In this document: positions 7,409 through 15,964 of the stretch, one piece after another
How the letters are laid out: every line of letters begins with the position of its first letter
Numbering within the stretch: the stretch's first letter is position 1
Source: Pseudomonas reidholzensis
Lineage (GTDB): Bacteria; Pseudomonadota; Gammaproteobacteria; Pseudomonadales; Pseudomonadaceae
Assembly (NCBI RefSeq): GCF_900536025.1
Contig: NZ_UNOZ01000007.1
Span: 124,001-188,000, forward strand
DNA: 64,000 bases
Direction: 5' to 3'
Position numbers and translations under genes: made by a program
The notes under the pieces: generated by a model
What the model was told of the DNA's origin: nothing
Databases searched by the model: none
The model's input: the letters and a program-made list of their open reading frames with translations, nothing else

Positions 7409-9772
7409 ATGCATCCAAATACCCTGTTCCCGCTGATGGTCAGTGCGTGCCTGGCCAGCGTTTCGGCCGTGGCGGCCGAGTCCGTGCACGACTACAACCT
7501 GGCCGCCGGCCCGCTGGCCGATAGTTTGATTGCCATCGGCCAGGTGAGCGGCCGCCAGGTGCTGTTCATTCCGGCCGACGTCGAAGGCCGTCGAGCGCCC
7601 GCCGTGCAGGGCCGGCTCAGTGCGCGCGAGGCCTTGCGCCAGAGCCTGGAGGGCACTGGCCTGAGCCTGCTGGTGACCGCCAGCGGCGCGCTGAGTGTGC
7701 AAGCGGCGGCCAGTGGCGCGGGCCTGACCCTGGACGCCACCAGCATCGACGCCAACCGCCAGCTGGCGCAGGATCAGCAGGACGGCTACCTGGCCCGCAG
7801 CAGCAGCGCCGGGACCAAGACCCGTACCGAACTGGTAAAGATCCCGCAGTCGATCTCTGTCGTGACCCGTGACGAACTGAATGACCGCAAGAGCGACAAC
7901 CTCTCCGACGCGCTCAAGTACACCCCGGGGTTCACCAGCCAACCGAACAGTTTCAGCCGCGCCGCCGACGACTACACGTTGCGGGGCTTCAATGTCGGCG
8001 CAGGCACCGGAGGCATCCTGCGCGATGGCATGAAACTGCAGTCCAACCCGTATGACGGCAGTGTCGAGGCGTACGGCCTTGAGCGCGTGGAGGTGCTCAA
8101 GGGGGCGTCTTCGGTGCTGTACGGCCAACTCTCGCCAGGCGGCCTGATCAACACCGTGAGCAAGCGCCCCACGGCCACCCCGTTGCACGAAATCGGCGTC
8201 GAAGTGGGCAACTATGATCGCCGCCAGTACACCTTCGACCTCGCTGGCCCGCTCGACGACCAGGGCCAGTTCAGCTACCGCCTCACCGGCCTGTGGCGCG
8301 ACAGCAGCACCCAGGTCGATCATGTCGATGACGACCGTCGCTACATCGCCCCGGCCGTGACCTGGCGCCCCGACGACGACACCTCGCTGACGCTGCTGGC
8401 CAGCCACCAGGACACCTACACCGGGTTTTCCCCGCCGATGAGCTACCAGCTGAGCAGCTACGGCAGCGGCGCTGGCTACAAGATCGGCCGCAACCAGTTC
8501 GTCGGCGAGCCGGGCTACGATCACTTCAACAACCGCATGGACACCCTGGGTTATCTGTTCGAGCACCGCTTCAACGACCAGTTGAGCCTGCACAACAGCC
8601 TGCGCTACTTCCAGGCCAACACCGACTGGAACTACCTGATCCCGGTGTCGCTGAGCGGCAGCCAACTGTTGCGCCGTTACAGCGCCCGTGAAGAACGCTC
8701 GACCGGCTGGACCAGCGACACCAACCTCAACCTGACCTTCGACCAGGGCCGGGTGCAGCATGACCTGCTGCTGGGCGTGGATTACTACCACAAGACCTAC
8801 GACTCGCACCGCTACATCAGTGCAACCTTCGCCCAGCTGGCGCCACCACTGGACCTGGCCAACCCGCAGCACACCGGGGTCGGCGCCAACACCGCGGCAG
8901 ACTCAGGCTCCGACCTGCACAGCCGGCAGATGGGGGTCTACCTGCAGGACCAGATCACCTTCGACGACACATGGGTACTGTTGCTCGGCGGCCGTCAGGA
9001 CTGGGCAGACAGCGTCACCACCACCTTTGCCAGCGGCGCCCGCGCCACCCGCAGCGACAAGAAAGCCACCGGCCGCATCGGCCTGGTCTACCTCGCCGAC
9101 AACGGCCTGGCGCCGTATGTCAGCTACAGCCAATCGTTCCAGCCGGCCAGCGTCAGCAACCCGGCCTTTGGCAATGCCTTTGCGCCGCTCGAAGGCGAGC
9201 AGTATGAAATCGGCCTGCGCTACCAGCCGCCGGGCACCGAAGCGCTGTTCAGTGCTGCGGTCTACCAGTTGGACCAGGACAACTCGCTGAGCCTCGACAC
9301 CCTGACCAACACCTACGTGCAGTACGGCAAGACTCGCTCCAAGGGCCTTGAGCTGGAAGCCAAGGGCAACCTCACGGACGCGCTCGAGTTGAGCCTGGGC
9401 TATGCCTATACCGACACCCACGTGCTCGAGGACCAGACCGCGAGCAATGTCGGCAAGCGCATCGAAGGCGTGCCGTATCACAGCGCCAGCCTGTGGGCCA
9501 GCTACCGGCTGAGCGCGCTGGGCCTGGACCAGGTACGCCTTGGCGCGGGCGCCCGCTATACCGGCACCACGCGCACCACGCCAAGCGCGTACGACGGCAA
9601 GATCCCCGCCTACACCCTGGTGGACGCGCTGGTCAGCTACGACGTCGATGCCCATTGGCAGGTGCAGGCCAAGGCGCAGAACCTGTTCGACCGCAAGTAC
9701 CTGTTCTGCAACACCACCTGCCGCTACGGCGATGAGCGCAGTGTGATCGGTTCGGTCACCTACCGCTGGTAG
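7409..9772 (+). CDS. TonB-dependent siderophore receptor with STN domain, hydroxamate-type (system A)
   Basis: Starting at the ATG at 7409 the protein has 787 residues. It has a signal peptide (MHPNTLFPLMVSACLASVSA), an STN signalling domain (YNLAAGPLADSLIAIGQVSG, residues about 30-105), a TonB box near LTLDATSID, a plug (KIPQSISVVTRDELNDRK, then ERVEVLKGASSVLYGQLSPG) and a 22-strand barrel ending VIGSVTYRW. A cysteine pair in FDRKYLFCNTTCRYGDERS near the C-terminus is typical of the FhuA/FoxA/FiuA branch, which imports ferric hydroxamates such as ferrichrome or ferrioxamine. Uptake of a foreign hydroxamate is therefore the best guess. STN contacts FecR in the periplasm to report ligand binding. 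Confidence 0.9.
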   Translation: MHPNTLFPLMVSACLASVSAVAAESVHDYNLAAGPLADSLIAIGQVSGRQVLFIPADVEGRRAPAVQGRLSAREALRQSLEGTGLSLLVTASGALSVQAAASGAGLTLDATSIDANRQLAQDQQDGYLARSSSAGTKTRTELVKIPQSISVVTRDELNDRKSDNLSDALKYTPGFTSQPNSFSRAADDYTLRGFNVGAGTGGILRDGMKLQSNPYDGSVEAYGLERVEVLKGASSVLYGQLSPGGLINTVSKRPTATPLHEIGVEVGNYDRRQYTFDLAGPLDDQGQFSYRLTGLWRDSSTQVDHVDDDRRYIAPAVTWRPDDDTSLTLLASHQDTYTGFSPPMSYQLSSYGSGAGYKIGRNQFVGEPGYDHFNNRMDTLGYLFEHRFNDQLSLHNSLRYFQANTDWNYLIPVSLSGSQLLRRYSAREERSTGWTSDTNLNLTFDQGRVQHDLLLGVDYYHKTYDSHRYISATFAQLAPPLDLANPQHTGVGANTAADSGSDLHSRQMGVYLQDQITFDDTWVLLLGGRQDWADSVTTTFASGARATRSDKKATGRIGLVYLADNGLAPYVSYSQSFQPASVSNPAFGNAFAPLEGEQYEIGLRYQPPGTEALFSAAVYQLDQDNSLSLDTLTNTYVQYGKTRSKGLELEAKGNLTDALELSLGYAYTDTHVLEDQTASNVGKRIEGVPYHSASLWASYRLSALGLDQVRLGAGARYTGTTRTTPSAYDGKIPAYTLVDALVSYDVDAHWQVQAKAQNLFDRKYLFCNTTCRYGDERSVIGSVTYRW

Positions 9773-9788
9773 GTCGGGCACTGAAAAA

Positions 9789-9812
9789 CCTGGGGCCGGC
9801 GGCGGCCCCAGG
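9789..9812. terminator. Terminator hairpin after receptor A
   Basis: CCTGGGGCCG at 9789-9798 pairs with CGGCCCCAGG at 9803-9812 across a 4-nt loop, 17 bp after the receptor stop. There is an A-run before it but no T-run after it, so it is atypical for the plus strand. Confidence 0.55.
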
Positions 9813-9899
9813 CGATCAAGCCTGACCAACGGTACCCCCCAAACCGACCGAGGCAGGTATCCTCTAGCGCTCTAGAGCGGGCTTTCCAGGACGGTGATC

Positions 9900-10619
9900 A
9901 TGATCAGGCCGCTATTGCTGTTGGGGGCAGCCAGCCTCTTCAGCCCCCTGCTGTCGGCCCAGCAGATACAGCGCCAACTCGGCGATTTCGACTTCAAGCT
10001 CGGCACTACGCCTTCGCGCAGCATGGCCCAGGGGCTGATCTCGCCGAGCGCGGTCGGCTCGTTTCATGGCGGCCTCGACCTCAGCCATTCCAGTGGCTGG
10101 TACGTCGGTCAATACGCGCCAAGCATGGGCCTGTCGCCCGATTCGACGCTGCGCCTGGACAACTACCTGGGCTACAAGCAACGCTTCGACAACAGCCTCG
10201 GCTACGAGGTGGGGATGATCCACTACAGCTACCCCAACCTCGCCGGCAACGACAGCTACGCCCTGTACGGCGGCCTGTCGCTGCTCGGCAGTCGCCTGGG
10301 CGGCGCCTTCAACGACAACCCCGACAACCGCACCGGTACCCTGTTCGCCAACCTCGGCCAACTGCCGCTGCTCGAGGCCGAGCTGACCGTCAAGGTCGCC
10401 CACCACCGCTTGGGCACGCCCTACACCATCGGCGACGGCAGCCAGGTCGACAGCTTCAACGACTGGTCGCTGGAGCTGTCACGCCCTTGGCTTGGCATGG
10501 ACCTCAACCTCATCTACAGCAATTCCGACCTCAGCGGCGGCGGCTGCGATGCCTACGCCGGGATCAACAGCAATTGCGAAAGCATGGTCACCCTCAAGGC
10601 CCAGCGCAGCTTCTTCTGA
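9900..10619 (+). CDS. TorF-family putative porin / outer-membrane beta-barrel
   Basis: A 239-residue secreted protein. The ATG at 9900 is chosen over the GTG at 9894 because AGGA lies 8 nt upstream of it. The signal peptide is MIRPLLLLGAASLFSPLLSA. The mature protein is full of alternating beta-strand sequence, including GGLDLSHSSGWYVGQYA, LRLDNYLGYKQRFDNSLGYE, GMIHYSYPN and LELSRPWLGMDLNLIYSNSD, ending in Phe as outer-membrane barrels do. This fits the Gcw-chp/TorF putative porin family. A late cysteine pair (GGGCDAYAGINSNCES) may form a disulphide. The substrate is unknown; its place after receptor A may be incidental because a hairpin separates them. Confidence 0.75.
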   Translation: MIRPLLLLGAASLFSPLLSAQQIQRQLGDFDFKLGTTPSRSMAQGLISPSAVGSFHGGLDLSHSSGWYVGQYAPSMGLSPDSTLRLDNYLGYKQRFDNSLGYEVGMIHYSYPNLAGNDSYALYGGLSLLGSRLGGAFNDNPDNRTGTLFANLGQLPLLEAELTVKVAHHRLGTPYTIGDGSQVDSFNDWSLELSRPWLGMDLNLIYSNSDLSGGGCDAYAGINSNCESMVTLKAQRSFF

Positions 10620-10636
10620 GCCAACAGGCGCCGTGA

Positions 10637-12832
10637 TCAGCCGGCGAACCTGGCCCGCGCCGCGTGCAGCTTCTTGTAGCTGTCGACCAGCCGCTGGTGG
10701 CGGTCCAGGCCTTCGAGCTTCATGCTGGTCGGCGTCAAGCCATGGAAGCGCACGCTACCCTCCACCGAGCCCAGCACCGCATCCATCCGCGGGTTGCCGA
10801 ACATGCGGCGGAAGTTGACCTCGTAGTCTTCCATCTCCAGCTCGTCGTCCAGCACCACTTCCAGCACCACGTTCAAGGCCTGGTAGAACAAGCCACGCTC
10901 GACCGTGTTGTCGTTGAACTGGAGGAACGCCTCGACCAGCTCCTTGGCCTCTTCGAAGCGCTTCAAGGCCAGCTTGACCAGCAGCTTGAGCTCGAGGATG
11001 GTCAACTGGCCCCAGGCCGTGTTGTCATCGAACTCGACGCCGATCAGGGTGGTGATGGTGGTGTATTCGTCGACCTCACAGTTGTCCAGGCGCTTGACCA
11101 ACGCCCTGAGGCTGCGGTCGTCGAGGCGGTGCAGGTTGAGGATGTCTTCGCGGAACAGCAGGGCCTTGTTGGTGTTGTCCCAGATCAGGTCCTCGACCGG
11201 GTAGATCTCGGAGTAATCCGGCACCAGGATACGGCAGGCGTTGGCGCCCAGCTGGTCGTAGACCGCCATGTACACTTCCTTGCCGAGGTCCTCGAGGATG
11301 CCGAACAAGGTGGCGGCTTCGGCTTCGTTGGCGTCCGCGCCGTCGTGGGTGAAGTCCCACTCGACGAATTCGAAGTCGGCCTTGGCACTGAAGAAGCGCC
11401 ACGAGACCACACCGCTGGAGTCGATGAAGTGCTCGACGAAGTTGTTCGGCTCGGTCACCGCGTGGCTTTCGAAGGTCGGCTGGGGCAAGTCGTTGAGGCC
11501 TTCGAAGCTGCGACCCTGGAGCAGCTCGGTAAGGCTGCGCTCCAGCGCCACCTCAAAGCTTGGGTGGGCGCCGAACGAGGCGAACACGCCCCCGGTGCGC
11601 GGGTTCATCAAGGTCACGCACATCACCGGGAACTCACCGCCGAGCGACGCGTCCTTGACCAGCACCGGGAAGCCCTGCGCTTCCAGGCCCTCGATGCCGG
11701 CAACAATGGCCGGGTACTTGGCCAGCACCTCCTGCGGGACATCCGGCAGGGCCAGCTCGCCTTCGAGGATTTCGCGCTTGACCGCACGCTCGAAGATTTC
11801 CGACAGGCACTGTACCTGGGCTTCGGCCAGGGTGTTGCCGGCGCTCATGCCGTTGCTCAGGTAGAGGTTCTCGATCAGGTTGGAGGGGAAGTACACCACC
11901 TCGCCGTCCGACTGGCGAACGAACGGCAGCGCGCAGATGCCGCGCTTCACATTGCCCGAGTTGGTGTCGTACAGGTGCGAGCCGCGCAGTTCGCCGTCCG
12001 GGTTGTAGATCTCCAGGCAGTATTCGTCGAGGATCTCGGCCGGCAGCGCGTCCTTGGGGCCTGGCTTGAACCAGCGCTCGTTCGGGTAGTGGACGAACTC
12101 GGCATTGGCGATGTCCTCGCCCCAGAACTGGTCGTTGTAGAAGAAGTTGCAATTGAGCCGCTCGATGAACTCGCCCAGCGCCGACGCCAGTGCGCCTTCC
12201 TTGGTCGCGCCCTTGCCGTTGGTGAAGCACATCGGCGAGTGCGCGTCGCGCACATGCAGCGACCACACGTTAGGCACGATGTTGCGCCACGAGGCGATCT
12301 CGATCTTCATGCCCAGGCCGGCGAGGATGCCGGACATGTTGGCGATGGTCTGCTCCAGCGGCAGGTCCTTGCCGGCAATGTAGGTGCTGGCCTGGGTGTC
12401 GCTGTCGAGCATGAGCAAGGCCTGGGCGTCGGCATCGAGGTTTTCCACCTCTTCGATGACGAACTCCGGCCCGGTCTGCACGACCTTCTTCACCGTGCAG
12501 CGGTCGATCGAACGCAGGATGCCCTGGCGGTCCTTGGCCGAGATGTCCGCCGGCAACTCGACCTGGATCTTGAAAATCTGGTTGTAGCGGTTTTCCGGGT
12601 CGACGATGTTGTTCTGCGACAGGCGAATATTGTCGGTGGGGATATTGCGTGTTTCGCAGTACAACTTTACGAAGTAAGCCGCACACAGCGCCGACGAAGC
12701 CAGGAAGTAATCGAACGGGCCCGGGGCCGAACCATCGCCTTTGTAGCGGATGGGTTGATCGGCCACCACCGTGAAATCATCGAACTTGGCCTCAAGCCGA
12801 AGGTTGTCGAGAAAATTAACCTTGATTTCCAT
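10637..12832 (-). CDS. ycaO: OsmC domain fused to YcaO (YcaO-type cyclodehydratase-fold protein)
   Basis: A 731-residue cytoplasmic protein. Residues about 1-135 form an OsmC/Ohr-like domain that keeps both expected cysteines: Cys50 in SSALCAAYF and Cys112 in DRCTVKKV. From about 150 to 580 is the YcaO domain, with GKGATKEGALASALGEFIER (about 207-225) as the ATP-binding glutamate motif, followed by an alpha-helical C-terminal tail. YcaO proteins activate amide backbones with ATP. E. coli YcaO has been linked to RimO-dependent beta-methylthiolation of ribosomal protein S12. No precursor peptide, dehydrogenase or transporter lies nearby, so peptide-natural-product synthesis is unlikely. The role of the OsmC part, perhaps thiol or peroxide chemistry, is inferred. 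Confidence 0.85.
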   Translation of the reverse strand: MEIKVNFLDNLRLEAKFDDFTVVADQPIRYKGDGSAPGPFDYFLASSALCAAYFVKLYCETRNIPTDNIRLSQNNIVDPENRYNQIFKIQVELPADISAKDRQGILRSIDRCTVKKVVQTGPEFVIEEVENLDADAQALLMLDSDTQASTYIAGKDLPLEQTIANMSGILAGLGMKIEIASWRNIVPNVWSLHVRDAHSPMCFTNGKGATKEGALASALGEFIERLNCNFFYNDQFWGEDIANAEFVHYPNERWFKPGPKDALPAEILDEYCLEIYNPDGELRGSHLYDTNSGNVKRGICALPFVRQSDGEVVYFPSNLIENLYLSNGMSAGNTLAEAQVQCLSEIFERAVKREILEGELALPDVPQEVLAKYPAIVAGIEGLEAQGFPVLVKDASLGGEFPVMCVTLMNPRTGGVFASFGAHPSFEVALERSLTELLQGRSFEGLNDLPQPTFESHAVTEPNNFVEHFIDSSGVVSWRFFSAKADFEFVEWDFTHDGADANEAEAATLFGILEDLGKEVYMAVYDQLGANACRILVPDYSEIYPVEDLIWDNTNKALLFREDILNLHRLDDRSLRALVKRLDNCEVDEYTTITTLIGVEFDDNTAWGQLTILELKLLVKLALKRFEEAKELVEAFLQFNDNTVERGLFYQALNVVLEVVLDDELEMEDYEVNFRRMFGNPRMDAVLGSVEGSVRFHGLTPTSMKLEGLDRHQRLVDSYKKLHAARARFAG

Positions 12833-12938
12833 GCGGGATTACCATGCCAAGTAGCAAAACGAAATGGCGGCCATTATCCGGACTTTTCCGTTGGAAGTCT
12901 TGGCCGATCTGCCCTGGCCACGTGATCCGCCGATGAGC

Positions 12939-12966
12939 CGACAGCACGGGCAACGCCGTGCTGTCG
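12939..12966 (-). terminator. Terminator-like hairpin after the FAD oxidoreductase
   Basis: CGACAGCACGG at 12939-12949 pairs perfectly with CCGTGCTGTCG at 12956-12966 across a 6-nt loop. It lies 35 bp beyond the leftward stop at 13001 and has no clear U-tract. Confidence 0.55.
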
Positions 12967-13000
12967 ACGCTTGACACGAAGTTCAAGCAGGCTCGCTGCC

Positions 13001-14437
13001 TCAGGCTTCGATGCCAGCCTTGGCCTGACCGGTGCGCAAGGTGAAGTTGACGCCGATCGACAGCATTGGCTGCGGCGGATTCCAGCTTGGCTTGGGCGCG
13101 GCCAGCAGGTAGTCGGTGAGGTTCTCGCGCTTGCCCGCCAGCAGGTTGGCCAGCAGCGTGCCGGTCGCGGTGCCACGCACGGTGCCCAGGCCGTTACAGC
13201 CCAGCGCCCCGTAGACGTTTTCGCGCAGCTCACCGAAGAAGCCGGCGCCATTGCGGGTCATGGCCAGGCCACCGCCCCAGGTGTGCTCGAACGGCACGTT
13301 GGCCAGCTCCGGGAAGCGCCGTTCGAACGACAGGCGATGCGCCGGGCGAACCTTCTCGGGGTAGTTCTGCTTGGCCCGGCCGTCCGGGTTGAAGCTGAAG
13401 CTGTTGCGCACCAGGATGCGGTTGTCGTGGGTGCGGCGCAGGGTGGTGCCGAACGGGTCGGCGGGGATCACACCCCAGAAGTCCTTGCCGCCGATGCTCG
13501 CCTGTTCGGCGGCGGTCAGCGGGCGGGTCAGGCTGCCGTAGGTGAAGATCGGCAGCATGCGGCCCTGGAGGAAGCCGAAGTACGAGCCGAAGGCGTTGTT
13601 GGCGAGGATCAGCTTGTCGGCGGTGATGCGCCCGGTAGCGTGGTGCAGCACGGTCTTGACGCCGTAATCGACCGCGGTGATCGGGGTGTCTTCGTACAGC
13701 TTGACGTTTTCTGGCAGCGAATCGGCCAGGCCTTTCACCAGCGCCGACGGTTGCACCAGGATGGTGTTCGGGGTGTACAGCGCCTTGCGGTAGAACGATG
13801 TGCCGAGGTGGTCGCGCAGCTCCGAACCTTCGATCAGGTGGCACGGCTGGCCGAGTTTTTCCAGGCCGCCGCGGTAGGCGTTGAGCACCGCAATGCCTTT
13901 GTCCTCGACTGCCGCCTGGTACTTGCCCGAGTGGCGCAGTTGCGCGTCGACGATGTTGTGCTGCTCGACCAGGTCACGAAGGATGCCTTGGCCGCGCTGG
14001 TTCAGCGCCAGCACGTTACGCGCGTTGGCCTGGTCGCCGATGTAGTCCGGTGCGCCGATGTCATGCGGCACATCGATGAGGAAGCCGGCGTTACGGCCCG
14101 AAGTGCCGAAACCGACCTGCTGCGCCTCGACCAGGATGACCTTGTCATTGGGGAAGTTCAGCGCCAGTTGGCGTGCGGCCGCCAAGCCGGTGAAGCCTGC
14201 ACCGACCACGACCCAAGGGGCCTGCTCATCGCCGATCAACGGTGCCTTGGGCTGACGCACGCGGCTGGTGTGGAACCAGCCCGGTGAGGCGTCGTCGGCA
14301 GGCAGGGAGCCGATGCGCAGCAACGAAGCTGGATCTTTCGGGGTGCCATCGGAGAGCAATGCGGCAGAGCCACCGGCGGCGACTACGCCGGCGGTCACGC
14401 CGGCGCCGATGAGGACATTTCTTCTTGAAACTGCCAT
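13001..14437 (-). CDS. Twin-arginine FAD-dependent amine/amino-acid oxidoreductase (DAO fold)
   Basis: A 478-residue protein from the ATG at 14437; a TTG at 14446 is an alternative. It opens MAVSRRNVLIGAGVTAGVVA, a short Tat-like signal with the RR pair. The dinucleotide-binding motif WVVVGAGFTGLAAARQL falls at about residues 75-91, and VEAQQVGFGTSGRNAGF is the flavin-proximal motif of the D-amino-acid/glycine oxidase (DAO) fold. The C-terminal half has TWGGGLAMTRNGAGFFGEL and ALGCNGLGTVRGTATG, as in gamma-glutamylputrescine or sarcosine oxidase relatives. It probably oxidises a C-N bond. A perfect palindrome at 14509-14520 lies 72 bp upstream and suggests control by a GntR-type repressor. 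The substrate is unknown. Confidence 0.8.
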   Translation of the reverse strand: MAVSRRNVLIGAGVTAGVVAAGGSAALLSDGTPKDPASLLRIGSLPADDASPGWFHTSRVRQPKAPLIGDEQAPWVVVGAGFTGLAAARQLALNFPNDKVILVEAQQVGFGTSGRNAGFLIDVPHDIGAPDYIGDQANARNVLALNQRGQGILRDLVEQHNIVDAQLRHSGKYQAAVEDKGIAVLNAYRGGLEKLGQPCHLIEGSELRDHLGTSFYRKALYTPNTILVQPSALVKGLADSLPENVKLYEDTPITAVDYGVKTVLHHATGRITADKLILANNAFGSYFGFLQGRMLPIFTYGSLTRPLTAAEQASIGGKDFWGVIPADPFGTTLRRTHDNRILVRNSFSFNPDGRAKQNYPEKVRPAHRLSFERRFPELANVPFEHTWGGGLAMTRNGAGFFGELRENVYGALGCNGLGTVRGTATGTLLANLLAGKRENLTDYLLAAPKPSWNPPQPMLSIGVNFTLRTGQAKAGIEA

Positions 14438-14508
14438 TTGAATCAACTCATTCCAGAGAGTGGGACGGATCAGCGCAGCCAGTCATCCTGACTTCACATT
14501 GAATTATG

Positions 14509-14520
14509 TGTGTATACACA
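14509..14520. promoter_or_regulatory. Palindromic operator candidate TGTGTATACACA
   Basis: A perfect 12-bp palindrome centred on TATA, 72 bp upstream of the FAD oxidoreductase start. The TGTATACA core resembles operators of FadR/VanR-type GntR regulators. No GntR gene lies in this window, so the cognate regulator would be elsewhere. Confidence 0.5.
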
Positions 14521-14746
14521 ATGTATTCTTGATGAGCTGTTGCGTCAATCCGTCGCGGCGATCCGCGCGCAGAAGAAAAACTGCACAACGATCACACCGC
14601 GTCATGAACTGATAATGAATCCGAGCATTTTTGAGCCGCGCCATGCCGAGCAGGCGCTGAGCGCGACCTTGCCGGTGCGGGTGGTGAGGGCTACCCGCTA
14701 TCGGGTGTCTGTCGTGCGGCGTTGAGGGTGCCTTGCACTGGCGCCG

Positions 14747-15925
14747 CTAGCGGCCCTCGCCATCAGCGTATTGCGCCAGCGCCTGCTGCAACACACCCCG
14801 TACGTGCGCCCTCAACTGCGGCGGGGCAAGCACCTGGATATCGCCCGCATTGCTCAGCAGGAACAAGCGCAACCCCTGGGTATCGGCGATCTGGCACCTG
14901 AGCAACCAGCCTTCGGGCTGCTGGATGATCACCTGCCCCTGCGCCAGAGGGTTTTCGCTCAGGCGATTGTGCAGGTTGTCACTCAGGCGCAGCTCGAGGT
15001 CTATCGGCCCGTCACTGTGAATGGTCATGAGGTCTTTCTGCACGCCTTGCGCATGCACGTCGTAGCCAACCGGCTCGGCAATCGTCTGCCAGCACGTCTG
15101 CACATCGAGCATCCGGTGCAGCATCAACACACAGGTCTGCCCCGGTCCATTGCTGGAGTACTTGCCACGGGGCGCGTCAGCAGGCGGCTGTAGCCCATCG
15201 GGCCAGTGCTCTTCGGTGACCAGCGCGCTGAGGTAGATATTCGAATCCTGGTAGGACAGCGCAAGCGGCTTGAGCCGATAGCCACAGGTTTCAGCGGCAC
15301 CTGCGTCACGTGGCCGGTACAAGACGTCGAGGCTGCTGTTGCCATCGATCAGCGCTTGCTGAATCAGGCGCAGGTGCGCCTCGTCATAGGCACCGGGGCG
15401 CAGCACGGTGAAGCGGGTGCCGGTGGTGATTCGCCCCTCGGCGACCAGGTCGCGTCGGGCGTGCTTGTACAACTCCGACGCCACATAGCCGCGCAGCCTG
15501 GTCAGGTCCTCGGTGTCAGCACGAAAGCCAAACCGGTCGGCATGCTGGAAGATCGCCGTCAGCGTCAGGCACTCAATGGGCGACAACGACAGGTCGATAC
15601 TGCCCTGCCCGCCTTCCCACAGCAGCGACTTGGCATGCTCGGGCTTTTCAACCGATTTGACCAGCCTGGGGCGTTTGGACATGGCGACAAGGTCGCGCCG
15701 AGTGGTTCTGATCGAAAACCCGCCGAACTGTCGCTCGAGCTCCTGATGAAGCTGCTCAGTGCGCTGCGGCGTGGCAGCGTCCTGGAGGAGCATGCGCAAG
15801 GCTTTGCGGCGCCGCTCGCGGTCGGGTGCGGTGTATTTGGAGCCGGCCAAGGTAAAAAACTCCCGTACGATTTCGATAAGGACAAAAAGTGGCTCTACCA
15901 GTAGATACCCTTTGCTCGTTGGCAC
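14747..15925 (-). CDS. WYL-domain transcriptional regulator
   Basis: A 392-residue protein from the GTG at 15925, preceded by AGGGGA 7 nt upstream. A TTG at 15850, preceded by GGGAG 9 nt upstream, would remove 25 residues and is nearly as good. An N-terminal winged helix covers about residues 35-95 (RRRKALRMLLQDA, then FSIRTTRRDLVAMSK). The WYL domain spans about 180-240; its signature reads RLKPLALSYQDSNIYLSAL, with IYL in place of WYL. A C-terminal WCX-like segment follows (LELRLSDNLHNRLSENPLA). Such proteins bind nucleotides or nucleic acids and regulate neighbouring genes, often in DNA-repair or phage-defence loci. It is divergent from the unknown gene at 15965, with only a 39-bp gap. Confidence 0.82.
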   Translation of the reverse strand: MPTSKGYLLVEPLFVLIEIVREFFTLAGSKYTAPDRERRRKALRMLLQDAATPQRTEQLHQELERQFGGFSIRTTRRDLVAMSKRPRLVKSVEKPEHAKSLLWEGGQGSIDLSLSPIECLTLTAIFQHADRFGFRADTEDLTRLRGYVASELYKHARRDLVAEGRITTGTRFTVLRPGAYDEAHLRLIQQALIDGNSSLDVLYRPRDAGAAETCGYRLKPLALSYQDSNIYLSALVTEEHWPDGLQPPADAPRGKYSSNGPGQTCVLMLHRMLDVQTCWQTIAEPVGYDVHAQGVQKDLMTIHSDGPIDLELRLSDNLHNRLSENPLAQGQVIIQQPEGWLLRCQIADTQGLRLFLLSNAGDIQVLAPPQLRAHVRGVLQQALAQYADGEGR

Positions 15926-15964
15926 GCAATCTTCCCCTACAGCGCCAACCTACTGGAGCATCCG

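Noticed and set aside
10664..12925. Open frame of 753 codons opposite the OsmC-YcaO gene
   Set aside because: Mirror of a clear OsmC-YcaO protein; no domain of its own.
14510..14725. 71-codon plus-strand frame after the palindrome
   Set aside because: No ribosome site, no similarity, and it starts within the operator-like palindrome.
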